Source: JACMLD01 sp033761915
GTDB lineage: Bacteria; Bacteroidota; Bacteroidia; Chitinophagales; Chitinophagaceae
Assembly: GCA_033761915.1 (NCBI GenBank)
Contig: JANRMC010000023.1
Coordinates: 1-48,399, forward strand
Length of the DNA stretch: 48,399 nt
Direction of reading: 5' to 3'
Part shown: positions 23,443 through 32,432 of the stretch, piece by piece
How the letters are laid out: every line of letters starts with the position of its first letter
Position numbering within the stretch: the stretch's first letter is position 1
Translations under genes and position numbers: made by a program
The notes under the pieces: generated by a model
Databases searched by the model: none
Told to the model about the DNA's origin: nothing
Seen by the model: the letters and a program-made list of their open reading frames with translations, nothing else

Positions 23443-25422
23443 ATGATTCACTTTGATTTACCAAAAGAAAAATCATCTATTATAAAAGTAATAGGTGTTG
23501 GGGGTGGGGGCAGCAATGCAGTGAACCACATGTTCAGTCAAAGTATTGAAGGCGTAAACTTTATTATTTGTAATACCGATGCACAGGCTATTGCGCAAAG
23601 TAGTGTGCCTAATAAAATTCAGTTAGGCCCGCATCTAACACAAGGTTTGGGTGCAGGGGCTAATCCAGAAATTGGTAAGCAGGCCACAGAAGAAAGTCTG
23701 GAAGAAATAAAACGCATACTGGAAGTAAATACCAAAATGGCATTTATTACAGCAGGCATGGGTGGCGGCACCGGTACTGGTGGGGCGCCTATTATTTCAA
23801 AAATTTGTAAAGACCTCGGTATTCTTACCGTGGGTATTGTAACCACTCCATTTTCTTATGAAGGAAAGAAACGCCAGTTGCAGGCTGAAGAAGGCATACT
23901 GGCCATGAAAAATTATGTGGATACTTTACTGGTAATAAGCAATGATAAATTACGCCACCAGTTTGGTAACCTTAAAATGAAAGAAGCTTTTGCCAAAGCC
24001 GACAATGTATTGGCAACAGCAGCAAAATGTATTACCGATGTAATTAACAGCACCGGACAGATTAACGTAGACTTTGCAGATGTATGTACTGTAATGCGCA
24101 ATGGTGGTGTGGCTATTTTGGGCAATGCTGCGGCAGAAGGTGAAAACCGGGCACAAAAAGCAATTGAAGAAGCATTGAACTCTCCGTTGCTGAATGATAA
24201 TGATATCCGCGGCGCTAAATGGATACTCATTAATATCAACTCATCAGAAAATGAGCATGAGTTTACGATGGATGAAGTGGAGATTATTCAAAACTACCTG
24301 TTAAGCCGTGCCGGAGAAAGCACCGATGTGATTTTAGGATTGGGTTACGATAATAACCTGGGCAGCAAAATTGGTATTACACTAATTGCAACCGGGTTTG
24401 AATACAAAGACCCATTTAATAAAACCGTTACTCAAAAAGTTGAAACCAGCACAGAGCCGGAGAAAATAGTAATGACACTGGATCTGAAGAAGGAAGAACC
24501 TGTTGCTGTAATACCTGTTGCCAAACAATTTGCATTGCCATTGGATGAACGTGCAGAAGATATTGAAGAACCCGCTGCACTGGCAACAGCAAAAGCGCCG
24601 GTAACAATTGAAGCAGCGCCGGCATCTATAGAAATTGCGGAAGAAACTTTAATGCCAATATTAAAAGAAGAACCCGCTGCACCGGTTATTATTTTTACCG
24701 ATGCTGAACCCATTAGTAAAACTACTGTGAACAAAGCAGCAGAATTGGTGGAGAATAAAAACGAGCCGGAGTTTTTTGAGTTGGTACTTTCGCAGCCAAC
24801 CAATGCAATTGAAGAAAAAATAAATTCAATACCCGCACAAGCGGTTAAAGAAGCACAAAATATTCAAACGCATTCTCCTGCGTCTGCAGCGTCGGGAGGA
24901 TACTTGGCCAAGCCCTCCAATATTTATGCAGAACCACGGTCGGCAGAGACTAATCCCTGCCCCGAACACTCGGTAACTCCTGTGAATCACCCCATCTTAA
25001 AAGAGACGGTGCCACCGCTGGTTCAAAAAGAAGAAGAACCTTCTTTCGGCGAAATGCAAATTGTTCTCAAAGATGACATTCCAAGTACGGCGGATGCGCC
25101 TTGGGCCTCACAAACTCAACCAACAAACAATGCCTCTTTTGCTGAGGAACCGGCAATGCTGGACGAAGCAGAGGAACAAAAACGGCGGGCGGCAGAACGA
25201 ATACAGAAATTACGTAACCTGTCATTCAATGTTAACACTGCTGATCCAAACAATGAGTTTGAAACTGTGCCGGCTTACATCCGCCGTAATTTAGAGTTGT
25301 ATAATACAGTAAGTCCTGCAGAAAACTTCTACAGCAATTACGAGGTGAAGAGCGATGATGAAAAAGGCGGCGCCTCCATCAGCACCATTAATACATTCTT
25401 ACAAGGCAAAAAGCCCGATTAA
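23443..25422 (+). CDS. ftsZ: FtsZ, tubulin-like GTPase, with very long C-terminal linker
   Basis: The cell division GTPase that polymerises into the Z ring. The tubulin core covers about residues 10-330: VIGVGGGGSNAVNHM (17-31), the GTP signature GGGTGTG (107-113), and the T7 loop NVDFADVCTVMRNGG with its catalytic acidic residues. The whole protein is 659 residues against 383 in E. coli; the difference is an acidic, Glu/Pro/Ala-rich linker of about 260 residues. The conserved C-terminal peptide that binds FtsA is visible as VPAYIRRNLEL (about residue 606), but a further 45-residue tail follows it, as in other Bacteroidota. It ends the dcw cluster and a terminator follows. Confidence 0.97.
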   Translation: MIHFDLPKEKSSIIKVIGVGGGGSNAVNHMFSQSIEGVNFIICNTDAQAIAQSSVPNKIQLGPHLTQGLGAGANPEIGKQATEESLEEIKRILEVNTKMAFITAGMGGGTGTGGAPIISKICKDLGILTVGIVTTPFSYEGKKRQLQAEEGILAMKNYVDTLLVISNDKLRHQFGNLKMKEAFAKADNVLATAAKCITDVINSTGQINVDFADVCTVMRNGGVAILGNAAAEGENRAQKAIEEALNSPLLNDNDIRGAKWILININSSENEHEFTMDEVEIIQNYLLSRAGESTDVILGLGYDNNLGSKIGITLIATGFEYKDPFNKTVTQKVETSTEPEKIVMTLDLKKEEPVAVIPVAKQFALPLDERAEDIEEPAALATAKAPVTIEAAPASIEIAEETLMPILKEEPAAPVIIFTDAEPISKTTVNKAAELVENKNEPEFFELVLSQPTNAIEEKINSIPAQAVKEAQNIQTHSPASAASGGYLAKPSNIYAEPRSAETNPCPEHSVTPVNHPILKETVPPLVQKEEEPSFGEMQIVLKDDIPSTADAPWASQTQPTNNASFAEEPAMLDEAEEQKRRAAERIQKLRNLSFNVNTADPNNEFETVPAYIRRNLELYNTVSPAENFYSNYEVKSDDEKGGASISTINTFLQGKKPD

Positions 25423-25471
25423 AATAGTTTGATTGTTTTCAATCACTCAGTTCGTATGTTTTTAGTTGTTG

Positions 25472-25528
25472 TATCCTGTTGAAAGGATAGTTGTTAGCCC
25501 TCCTGTTTTTTACAGGAGGGATTTTTTT
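25472..25528 (+). terminator. Terminator of the dcw cluster
   Basis: CCCTCCTGT (25498-25506) and ACAGGAGGG (25512-25520) form a 9-bp GC-rich stem followed by ATTTTTTT. A smaller hairpin TATCCT/AGGATA (25472-25489) precedes it. The T-run overlaps the stop codon of the convergent YccF gene. Confidence 0.9.
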
Positions 25529-25901
25529 ATGCGGCCACTATTTTTTTGCCAAAAGGCATCAGCGAAACTTCTACCAGTTTAAAATGCTGGCGGCCCCATG
25601 GCAAACCAATAATGGTTATAGAAAGAATAAGCCCCATTACAATATGTGTTATTGCGGTGCACAGGCCTCCGCACAGCAGCCATACAATATTAAATACCAC
25701 ACCCAGGCAACCGGTGCTGCTGCTATCACTCACTACCTTTTTGCCAAAGGGCCACAACACCAGGCCGGCCAGTTTAAAGCACTGCAACCCAAACGGAATA
25801 CCAATAACGGTAATACACAAAACCAACCCGCCCAATAAATAACCCAATGCGGCTAAGAAGCCGCCAAAAATCAGCCAGATTAAATTGCCCAGTAAATTCA
25901 T
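25527..25901 (-). CDS. YccF domain membrane protein
   Basis: A 124-residue inner-membrane protein made of two similar YccF units. Unit one (about residues 1-52) reads NLIWLIFGGFLAALGYLLGGLVLCITVIGIPFGLQCFKLAGLVLWPFGKK; unit two (about 68-122) repeats the pattern with IVWLLCGGLCTAITHIVMGLILSITIIGLPWGRQHFKL and MPFGKKI. The paired GIPFG/GLPWG and PFGKK motifs define the family. Function is unknown. It converges on ftsZ across the terminator and diverges from the methyltransferase gene, whose start lies 65 bp away. Confidence 0.85.
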   Translation of the reverse strand: MNLLGNLIWLIFGGFLAALGYLLGGLVLCITVIGIPFGLQCFKLAGLVLWPFGKKVVSDSSSTGCLGVVFNIVWLLCGGLCTAITHIVMGLILSITIIGLPWGRQHFKLVEVSLMPFGKKIVAA

Positions 25902-25954
25902 ACATTGAAAATAAAATAATTGCTGCTAATAAAATGATAAACCAAGGGTTCATT

Positions 25955-25962
25955 TACATTTG
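25955..25962 (+). promoter_or_regulatory. Promoter -7 box almost at the start codon
   Basis: TACATTTG fits TAnnTTTG perfectly and is followed by CGGC and then the ATG at 25967. If used, the transcript would begin at or within a few bases of the start codon. No TTTG box is seen 19-20 bp upstream. Confidence 0.3.
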
Positions 25963-25966
25963 CGGC

Positions 25967-27139
25967 ATGACGAACGTAATTTTAAAAAAGAAAATAAGCC
26001 AGCGCATTGCCAATGGTCACCCATGGATATTTGCCAACGAAGTAGCAGAAGTGAATGGGGTGGCCGATGGCGGAGAAACGGTGGATGTTTTTACACACGA
26101 TAAAAAATTTGTAGGCCGCGGTTATATTAACCAACGTTCTCAAATAATGGTACGCCTGCTTACCAGAGATAAGAATGAGACCATTGACGAAGCTTTTTTT
26201 TACAACCGCATTGCCACTGCCTGGCAATACCGCCAGCAAATTGGTTACACAGAAAACTGCCGCCTCATATTTGGAGAGGCCGATGAAATGCCGGCGCTGA
26301 TTATTGATAAGTTCAACGATTATTTTGTGCTGCAAACACTGGCACTGGGTATGGATAAATGGAAACCCGCCATTATTAACGCACTGCAAAAAATATTTAA
26401 TCCCAAAGGTATATATGAGCGCAACGATGTGCCGGTGCGTGAACTGGAAGGCATACCCCAGCAAAAAGGGTTTTTAACAGCACCGTTTGATACCAATATT
26501 ATTATTAATGAAAACGGACTAAAATTTCATATAGATATTGAGAACGGACAAAAGACCGGTTATTTTTTAGACCAGCAGGATAACCGCCGTGCCATACAAC
26601 ATATTTGCAAAGGGGCCGATGTGCTGGGTGCCTTTACCTATACCGGCACCTTTGAAATACATGCGGCGCACTATGGCGCCAAATCTGTTTTTGGTATTGA
26701 TATTTCTGAAAACGCCGTGGCACAAGCCAATAAAAATGCGGCGTTGAACGGTTTGGAAAATGTTTGCCGCTTTGAAGCGATGAATGCGTTTGATGTATTA
26801 AAACAATGGGGTAAAGATGGCAGGCAATACGATGTGGTAATGTTAGACCCGCCCGCCTTTACCAAAAGCCGCGAGACGATACAAAAAGCCATTACCGGTT
26901 ACAAAGAAATAAACCTGCGGGGCATGAAGCTGATAAAAAAAGGCGGCTTCCTGGTTACTTCATCCTGCACCAACCTGGTGCAGCCAGAATTGTTTTTGCA
27001 AATAATAGAAATGGCAGCCAAAGATGCCCGCCGCAAATTAAGACAGGTAACTTTTCAGGCGCAGGCCAGCGATCATCCCATTGTCTGGGGCATGGAAAAC
27101 ACCAACTATTTAAAATTCTTAATAGTGCAGGTTATTTAA
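25967..27139 (+). CDS. RlmI-like 23S rRNA (cytosine-5)-methyltransferase
   Basis: A 390-residue class I SAM-dependent RNA methyltransferase of the RlmI/RlmK type. An N-terminal PUA domain (about residues 1-75) begins VILKKKISQRIANGHPWIFANEV; then an EEHEA-like domain; then the Rossmann domain (about 180-390) with GYFLDQQDNRR, DVLGAFTYTGTFEIHAA, FGIDISENAVAQANKNA, the catalytic-region motif VVMLDPPAFTKSR and TSSCTNLV. E. coli RlmI makes m5C1962; the same target is likely but not proven. The ATG at 25967 is chosen because the longer in-frame start at 25847 would run through the divergent YccF gene and the family begins near VILKK. A facing pair of dispersed elements begins 4 bp after its stop. 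Confidence 0.88.
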   Translation: MTNVILKKKISQRIANGHPWIFANEVAEVNGVADGGETVDVFTHDKKFVGRGYINQRSQIMVRLLTRDKNETIDEAFFYNRIATAWQYRQQIGYTENCRLIFGEADEMPALIIDKFNDYFVLQTLALGMDKWKPAIINALQKIFNPKGIYERNDVPVRELEGIPQQKGFLTAPFDTNIIINENGLKFHIDIENGQKTGYFLDQQDNRRAIQHICKGADVLGAFTYTGTFEIHAAHYGAKSVFGIDISENAVAQANKNAALNGLENVCRFEAMNAFDVLKQWGKDGRQYDVVMLDPPAFTKSRETIQKAITGYKEINLRGMKLIKKGGFLVTSSCTNLVQPELFLQIIEMAAKDARRKLRQVTFQAQASDHPIVWGMENTNYLKFLIVQVI

Positions 27140-27142
27140 TTG

Positions 27143-27294
27143 GGTAACCAGCCGTGGTAAGGCTATTCAGCATCGTTGCGTCGCACACTTGTACCGTTGA
27201 TATTTGAAGTTTCTGATTTAAAATCTCAAATTAGAAATTCTAAGCTGAAGAGTGCGACGCAACGATGCTGCTATGAAAAACAATAGCTGGTACC
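27143..27294. repeat. Bipartite intergenic element, facing pair (locus 11)
   Basis: Left half: outer box GGTAACCAGC (27143-27152), exactly 22 bases, inner box GTTGCGTCGCACACTTGT (27175-27192). Right half, inverted: inner box GCTGAAGAGTGCGACGCAAC (27244-27263), exactly 22 bases, outer box GCTGGTACC (27286-27294). AGCATC flanks both inner boxes, extending the match. The centre folds through TTTCTGATTT and AAATTAGAAA. Confidence 0.85.
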
Positions 27295-27300
27295 ATTAAT

Positions 27301-27333
27301 AAAAAATGGCTGCTTTTAAAGCAGCCATTTTTA
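27301..27333. terminator. Bidirectional terminator between convergent genes
   Basis: AAAAATGGCTGC (27302-27313) and GCAGCCATTTTT (27321-27332) form a perfect 12-bp stem with A-run before and T-run after, so it can end transcripts from both sides: the methyltransferase (plus) and the metalloprotease (minus, ending at 27351). Confidence 0.85.
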
Positions 27334-27350
27334 TGCAATGCAAATGTTTA

Positions 27351-29912
27351 TTATTTAGGATCGAGAATTTTGGTGATGCGTTCTGCAACATCTTGTAAGT
27401 GCAGCTTACTCATACGATCTGTGGTGGCCGGCAGGGCGGCGTTTATTTGTGTGCGCAGGCTGCGCAAACTGCCTTTGGCAACAGAAACAATATCTGTTTT
27501 CTTAACATCTACTGTAGAGAAACTGCCAATGGTAATAACCAAACCACCAAAGCCGCTGCTGCTGGGTGGGTTTATAATGGTGCCCAATCTTTCTATAAAG
27601 GCTTTTTGCAAATTGCGGCGATAGATATCAATGGGTTTGCGGGTGCTCAGTTCTGTCCACAAATTTTTCTGTAAATCATCCAGCAGGTTGCTTACGGTAT
27701 AGGTTTTATCGCCCAGCTCAGCTTCGGCATACATCAGCTTGTTCATACGATAGGTACTTAGCAGGCTGTTTAAAGTGCTTTCCTGCCTTGCGCCCACAAC
27801 ACTTAAAGGACTGCTGGCAATTTTACTGTACGCATCGTTAGTGGTAAGCCAGACAGGTGTGGTAAATAATTGTTTGTTTAAAAAAGCCATCGCTTCCTGC
27901 TGGGTGGCTTTGGGTACAAACTCATATACGGCACCCGTTTGCTCTACTGTTTTGGGTGTTTCGTAAATGCCGCCAATGTTTTTTGTAACATGGCCAATAT
28001 AGCGGCTGTATTGCGTTACCACTTCATTAAACAGGGTATTGAGGGTTAAGAAATCTTCGTTGGGTACCTTGGTCCAGCTGCCAAGGTTGGGGAAGATGCG
28101 TTGGAGGTTTTTAATACCGTAGGTACCAGCTTTCATGGCATTATCTCCAAGGTCTTCATTTTGAGAGCGGGGGTCATCGGGGTTGCTTTCGGTACCAAAC
28201 CACAAACGCGGATTTTTTTGCAGACGCTCTATCACCAGCTTGTTAAGAATAGGGGTTTCTTCTTCAGCAGAATTGGCTTCGTATATTTTTTTATAGCCCC
28301 ATTCAATAGCCCATTTGTCATATTCGCCCACATCGGGTAACAATTCTTCTCCGCTGATATTATCTTCTGGTTGTGCTACATAATTGAAGCGGGCATAATC
28401 CATAATAGAAGGTGTGTGGCGGTATTCCTGCAACCATTTTTTATCTCTTAATTTTTCAACCGGCACGGTAGAGCTGGAGCCAAAATTATGACGCAGCCCC
28501 AGGGTGTGCCCCACTTCGTGTGCGGCCACAAAGCGAATGAGGCGGCCCATTAATTCATCATCAAAAACGGCTTTGCGGGCACGGGCATCTACCGCACCGG
28601 CTTGTACAAAATACCAGTTACGCTGCAGCTCCATAATGTTATGGTACCAGTTAATATGGCTTTCTAATATTTCGCCGCTGCGGGGGTCGTGTACGTTGGG
28701 GCCGCTGGCATTGGGTATATCAGAAGGTTTGTAAACAATAGCAGAAAAACGGGCATCTTCTAAACTCCAGGTGCTATCTTCTGCCGCCGTGGGCGCCATT
28801 TTGCCAACAATGGCATTTTTAAAACCTGCTTTTTCAAATGCTTTCTGCCAATCGTTTACGCCCTGTATCAAATAAGGAACCCATTTTTTGGGAGTGGCGG
28901 GGTCTATATAGTAAACAATTGGTTTTTTGGGTTCTACCAATTCGCCGCGTTTGTGTTTTTCAATGTCTTCATCTTTGGGTTCTAAGCGCCACCTTAAAAC
29001 CATGGTAATGTCTTTTACCCCTTGCGGGTTAGCGTCAAAATCGGTATAGCTGCGGGCAAAGAAGCCAACACGGCTATCAAAGTAACGAGACTGCATGGGC
29101 TTGGCCGGCAATAATAACAGGGAACTGTTAATTTCCATAGTCATTAACTGGCCTGAAGGCGGCGCACCAAACGGTGAGGTGGTAATAGCACCAAAACTGC
29201 CGCCCGATTTTGAATAGGTTTTAACGGTTTTAATTTCTATGTTAACCGGGTAGGGTTTAACGGAAACGGTATATGATTTATCGGGTTGCAGCCCACCAAT
29301 CTGAAACAAAGATTTTAAACCAGAAGAAAAATTAAGTACGTCATTATCGCTGTTAATGTAATTGGTCATTTCTATAACCACCCCATTGGAGTCTTTAGAG
29401 AAGCACGCAATATCAAATGCTGCAACTATTGGTTGAATATTAGAATTCATCACCGCTTTATACATGGGCATGGTACTGTCTTTAGACATTTCATCGTAAG
29501 ACAGTTTTTTCATGAATATTTTATTAGCAGGGCCTTTTTGAAAACTAATTACATTGCTGCCAATCTGGTCTCCGGCATAGCCAAAGAAAAAATTACGCAT
29601 ACCGGCAGCAGCTTTAGAAAGCCGGTTTACTATCAATATTTCACGGCTCAATAAACTGTCTGGTATTTCAAAAAACCATTTGTCTTCAACTTTATGTACA
29701 GTAAACAGCCCTTTTTTTGAAATAGCCTTGTCGGTTATGATGTCTTTGTAAGGTTTGGGTCCGGGTTTTGGAGGAGCATTTAAACTAACAGGTGTATTTC
29801 CATTAGCGGGTGTAACAGTAGTAACAGTGGGCTTTCTATCCTGCGCAAAGGTTTGCATTGATAGCATAAAAATTGCAGCAGAAAATATGCCTTTACTTAA
29901 AGTTTGCATCAT
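27351..29912 (-). CDS. Secreted zinc-dependent metalloprotease (DUF5117/DUF5118 type)
   Basis: An 853-residue exported protein. The start is taken at MMQTLSKGIFSAAIFMLSMQTFAQ, a clear signal peptide; a longer in-frame start adds 12 residues before it that would spoil the signal. The zinc-binding motif HEVGHTLGLRHNF (from about residue 465) is a metzincin-type HExxHxxGxxH, and SIMDYARF some 30-40 residues later is a plausible Met-turn. The N-terminal part (ITDKAISKKGLFTVHKVEDKWFFEIPDSLL, about 55-90) matches the DUF5118/DUF5117 regions that accompany this peptidase in Bacteroidota. Substrate is unknown; it should act in the periplasm or outside, as no membrane helix follows the signal. The gene is alone and has its own terminator. 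Confidence 0.88.
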   Translation of the reverse strand: MMQTLSKGIFSAAIFMLSMQTFAQDRKPTVTTVTPANGNTPVSLNAPPKPGPKPYKDIITDKAISKKGLFTVHKVEDKWFFEIPDSLLSREILIVNRLSKAAAGMRNFFFGYAGDQIGSNVISFQKGPANKIFMKKLSYDEMSKDSTMPMYKAVMNSNIQPIVAAFDIACFSKDSNGVVIEMTNYINSDNDVLNFSSGLKSLFQIGGLQPDKSYTVSVKPYPVNIEIKTVKTYSKSGGSFGAITTSPFGAPPSGQLMTMEINSSLLLLPAKPMQSRYFDSRVGFFARSYTDFDANPQGVKDITMVLRWRLEPKDEDIEKHKRGELVEPKKPIVYYIDPATPKKWVPYLIQGVNDWQKAFEKAGFKNAIVGKMAPTAAEDSTWSLEDARFSAIVYKPSDIPNASGPNVHDPRSGEILESHINWYHNIMELQRNWYFVQAGAVDARARKAVFDDELMGRLIRFVAAHEVGHTLGLRHNFGSSSTVPVEKLRDKKWLQEYRHTPSIMDYARFNYVAQPEDNISGEELLPDVGEYDKWAIEWGYKKIYEANSAEEETPILNKLVIERLQKNPRLWFGTESNPDDPRSQNEDLGDNAMKAGTYGIKNLQRIFPNLGSWTKVPNEDFLTLNTLFNEVVTQYSRYIGHVTKNIGGIYETPKTVEQTGAVYEFVPKATQQEAMAFLNKQLFTTPVWLTTNDAYSKIASSPLSVVGARQESTLNSLLSTYRMNKLMYAEAELGDKTYTVSNLLDDLQKNLWTELSTRKPIDIYRRNLQKAFIERLGTIINPPSSSGFGGLVITIGSFSTVDVKKTDIVSVAKGSLRSLRTQINAALPATTDRMSKLHLQDVAERITKILDPK

Positions 29913-30240
29913 ATGTGTGTAATTGTGTTTAGAAATGAAGATAACCAAAAGATAATGTCATTTTTTTTTGTTACTACAGCAAAGGAGTATTTTTTGTTTA
30001 AACGGGCAGCTAGAAAGGCTTTCAGCAGCTTTGGGCGGGTGTTTGTAAAGGGGTTTAATGTAGAAAATTTGGGTATTAAGTTTGGGTTTTTGAAAAAGGA
30101 AAATACTTATCTTGTGAGCCCTTAAAAAAATTTTTATTAAGGAGGACTGATTTTTGAAAAACTTTTTTATGTAGAATTGTGTGTGTAAAACATACATTAA
30201 TTGCCAACGAAAATTTTTAAAACACTAAAAACAAACGATC
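29913..30240. other. Intergenic gap between metalloprotease and exbB
   Basis: This divergent gap must hold promoters for both neighbours, but I see no clean TTTG/TAnnTTTG pair. It is AT-rich with a purine-rich plus strand around 30000-30110. AAGGAGGA at 30139-30146 looks like a Shine-Dalgarno sequence but no credible reading frame follows. Two short frames here lack any recognisable features. Confidence 0.5.
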
Positions 30241-31095
30241 ATGGCTGAAACAAAACCAACTGCTGCAAAGTCTGCAACATCTGTGCAACCGAAAAAAAAG
30301 AGCAACGCTATTTCATGGTTGGCACCAACTATCTGTATTGTTCTGGGATACTGTATCTGGAGATTCGTTCTTGGAGCTGATTCAAATTTCGCCCGTCCGG
30401 ATGCCAGTGGTGGCTTCTGGCCCAAGCATGCAGGTCCTAAAGGTTTAGGAGCCATGTATGAAGGTGGTATTATTGTACCTATCCTGATTGGTACTTTCTT
30501 AACCATGTTAACTTTCGTAATTGAGCGTTTGTTAACCATTTCTAAAGCTACTGGTACTGGTAACATTGCAGAATTCATCCGCAAAGTGCAGTATCACCTG
30601 GCAAACAAAAATGTAGATGCAGCCCTGGCAGAATGCGATAAGCAAAAAGGTTCTGTTGGTAATGTAATGAAAGCTGGTTTACGTAAGTACAAAGACATGA
30701 TGTCTAATACAGAATTAGACACAGAGCAAAAAGTACTGGCCATTCAGAAAGAAGTGGAAGAAGCTACTTCATTAGAGTTGCCAATGCTGGAAAAAAATCT
30801 GGTATTCTTATCAACTATCGCATCAGTAGCCACCTTATTAGGTCTGTTAGGTACGGTATTAGGTATGATCCGTTCATTCAGCGCCTTAGGTTCTTCAGGC
30901 GGTGGTGGTGCGGCTGCTGAAGCCCTGTCTCAAGGTATCTCTGAGGCTCTGTACAATACCGCATTAGGTATCGGTACTTCTGCTTTTGCCATCATTTTCT
31001 ACAACATCTTTACTACTAAAATAGACTCAATTACTTACGGTATTGATGAAAGTGGTTTTACTTTAACCCAAAGCTTTGCTTCTTTATACAAATAA
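30241..31095 (+). CDS. exbB: ExbB/TolQ/MotA-family proton channel subunit
   Basis: A 284-residue inner-membrane protein, the pentameric part of the TonB motor that turns proton flow into force. After a 20-residue basic tail, three membrane segments are visible: about residues 21-41 (ISWLAPTICIVLGYCIWRFV), about 75-100 (GGIIVPILIGTFLTMLTFVIERLL) and about 180-225 (FLSTIASVATLLGLLGTVLGMIRSF), then a fourth hydrophobic run, ALYNTALGIGTSAFAIIFYNIF. The GLLGTVLGMIRSF and ALYNTALGIGTSA motifs, with their Thr/Ala channel residues, define the family. It is the first gene of a four-gene operon ending with tonB. Confidence 0.92.
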   Translation: MAETKPTAAKSATSVQPKKKSNAISWLAPTICIVLGYCIWRFVLGADSNFARPDASGGFWPKHAGPKGLGAMYEGGIIVPILIGTFLTMLTFVIERLLTISKATGTGNIAEFIRKVQYHLANKNVDAALAECDKQKGSVGNVMKAGLRKYKDMMSNTELDTEQKVLAIQKEVEEATSLELPMLEKNLVFLSTIASVATLLGLLGTVLGMIRSFSALGSSGGGGAAAEALSQGISEALYNTALGIGTSAFAIIFYNIFTTKIDSITYGIDESGFTLTQSFASLYK

Positions 31096-31153
31096 TTGTG
31101 TGGAAAGACGCATTTTTTGAATCTTAGAGTAAATCATTTTAAAATAAAAACAT

Positions 31154-31810
31154 ATGCCTAAAGTAAAAGTGCCCCGAAAGAGTACGACGATTGACATGAC
31201 AGCCATGTGTGATGTGGCTTTCCTGTTATTGTCTTTCTTTATCCTGGCTACTAAATTTAAACCTTCAGAGGCATTAGAAGTTAAAACACCTACATCCGTT
31301 AATACAAAAGCTGCTCCTGAAAAGGATGTGGTGATGATTACGATTGATAAAGAAGGTAAAGTATACTTCTCAATGTCTGAAAAAGATAAGAAAGAAGCAG
31401 TTCTGGAAACTGTGCTGGCATCTAAAAACCTGCAAATGTCTGCCGAAGCCAAAAAAGTATTTGGCAAAGAAAGTTCTTTTGTAGGCGTGCCCATTGCCAA
31501 CCTGCCTTCTTATTTTGGCCTTTCTGAAGAAGAAGCAAAGAAAGTGGCATTACCAGGTATACCAGTTAAAGATAGTTCTAACAATGAGCTGAATGATTGG
31601 TTAAGGGCTGCCCTGTCTGCTTACGAAGGAGAAAAAATGAATCTTCTTGTTAAAGGAGATAACGCTTCTCAATACGGTGTTTTCAAAAATGTAATTAATG
31701 CATTTAAGAAGAACGATCTTTTAAAGTTTCAGATGGTAACTGATCCGGAAGGTATTCCTGCTGGTTCAGAATTATCTAAGAAGCAGTTAAAAGGAGAGAA
31801 GTTAGATTAA
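31154..31810 (+). CDS. exbD: ExbD-family protein, first copy
   Basis: A 218-residue bitopic protein. The short basic N-terminus (PKVKVPRKSTTIDMTAMCDVAFLLLSFFILATKF) holds the single membrane helix with the channel Asp in the DMTAMCDVAFLLLSFF pattern; the Asp after Cys is the expected proton-carrying residue. A periplasmic domain follows (about residues 50-218) and is longer than in E. coli ExbD (141), with an insert rich in Lys and Glu around SEKDKKEAVLETVLASKNLQMSAEAKKVF. It should form the dimer inside the ExbB pentamer. It lies 58 bp after exbB and 24 bp before the second exbD. Confidence 0.9.
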   Translation: MPKVKVPRKSTTIDMTAMCDVAFLLLSFFILATKFKPSEALEVKTPTSVNTKAAPEKDVVMITIDKEGKVYFSMSEKDKKEAVLETVLASKNLQMSAEAKKVFGKESSFVGVPIANLPSYFGLSEEEAKKVALPGIPVKDSSNNELNDWLRAALSAYEGEKMNLLVKGDNASQYGVFKNVINAFKKNDLLKFQMVTDPEGIPAGSELSKKQLKGEKLD

Positions 31811-31834
31811 TTAATTAAGTAAAACAATTGAGTC

Positions 31835-32377
31835 ATGGCAGAAATGGATACCTCGTCCGGTGGCGGACATAAAAAAGGCCCCGGCGTTAAAAAAGGTAAA
31901 AAATTGTCTACCCGTGTAGATCTTACACCGATGGTGGACCTTGGTTTCCTGCTGATCACATTCTTTGTATTCACTACATCAATGAGCCAACCTACTGGTT
32001 TGAAAATGTTCTTGCCTAAAGACGCTGACAAACCAGAGGATCAGAATAAAGTAAAACAATCTGCTGTATTAACCATTTTATTGGGTAAAGGCGATAATGT
32101 TTATTATTATGAAGGCGAGTTGTTGCCAGATGCATCCAACTTTAAAACTTCTTCGTTTAAAGACATCAGAGATGTTGTTTTAAATAAGAAGCGCAACACA
32201 GATCCTAAAGATTTTGTGGTGATTTTAAAGCCCAACGATGAGTGTACTTACAAAAACACCGTTGATATTCTGGATGAAATGGCTATCAATGATGTGAAGC
32301 GTTATGCAATGGTAGACATTGCAGAAGTAGAAAACCAGTTAATTAAAGCAACAGAACAAAATGCCGGTGTAAAATAA
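31835..32377 (+). CDS. exbD: ExbD-family protein, second copy
   Basis: A 180-residue second ExbD. It has a Gly/Lys-rich N-terminal tail (about 25 residues), then TRVDLTPMVDLGFLLITFFVFTTSMSQ with the canonical DLTPMVDLGFLLI motif and its channel Asp, and a periplasmic domain with LVVILKPNDECTYKNTVDILDEM-like sequence near residue 130. It differs strongly from the first copy outside the membrane helix, so the two may form a heterodimer in the motor. Two exbD genes in a row are common in Bacteroidota. It lies 24 bp after the first copy. Confidence 0.9.
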   Translation: MAEMDTSSGGGHKKGPGVKKGKKLSTRVDLTPMVDLGFLLITFFVFTTSMSQPTGLKMFLPKDADKPEDQNKVKQSAVLTILLGKGDNVYYYEGELLPDASNFKTSSFKDIRDVVLNKKRNTDPKDFVVILKPNDECTYKNTVDILDEMAINDVKRYAMVDIAEVENQLIKATEQNAGVK

Positions 32378-32432
32378 TTTTCTCTTTATGTGGAATTATT
32401 TTGCAGCTGCATCTTATTAAAAAACAAGAACC

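Noticed and set aside
25847..25966. Longer start for the RlmI-like gene
   Set aside because: It would overlap the divergent YccF gene and adds a non-conserved stretch of 40 residues before the PUA domain.
30139..30146. Shine-Dalgarno-like AAGGAGGA before exbB
   Set aside because: About 95 bp from the exbB ATG and followed by no usable reading frame.
29904..30197. Two short overlapping frames on opposite strands in the metalloprotease-exbB gap
   Set aside because: Composition is set by the AT-rich, purine-biased DNA; no motif, signal peptide or conserved look, and one overlaps the metalloprotease start.
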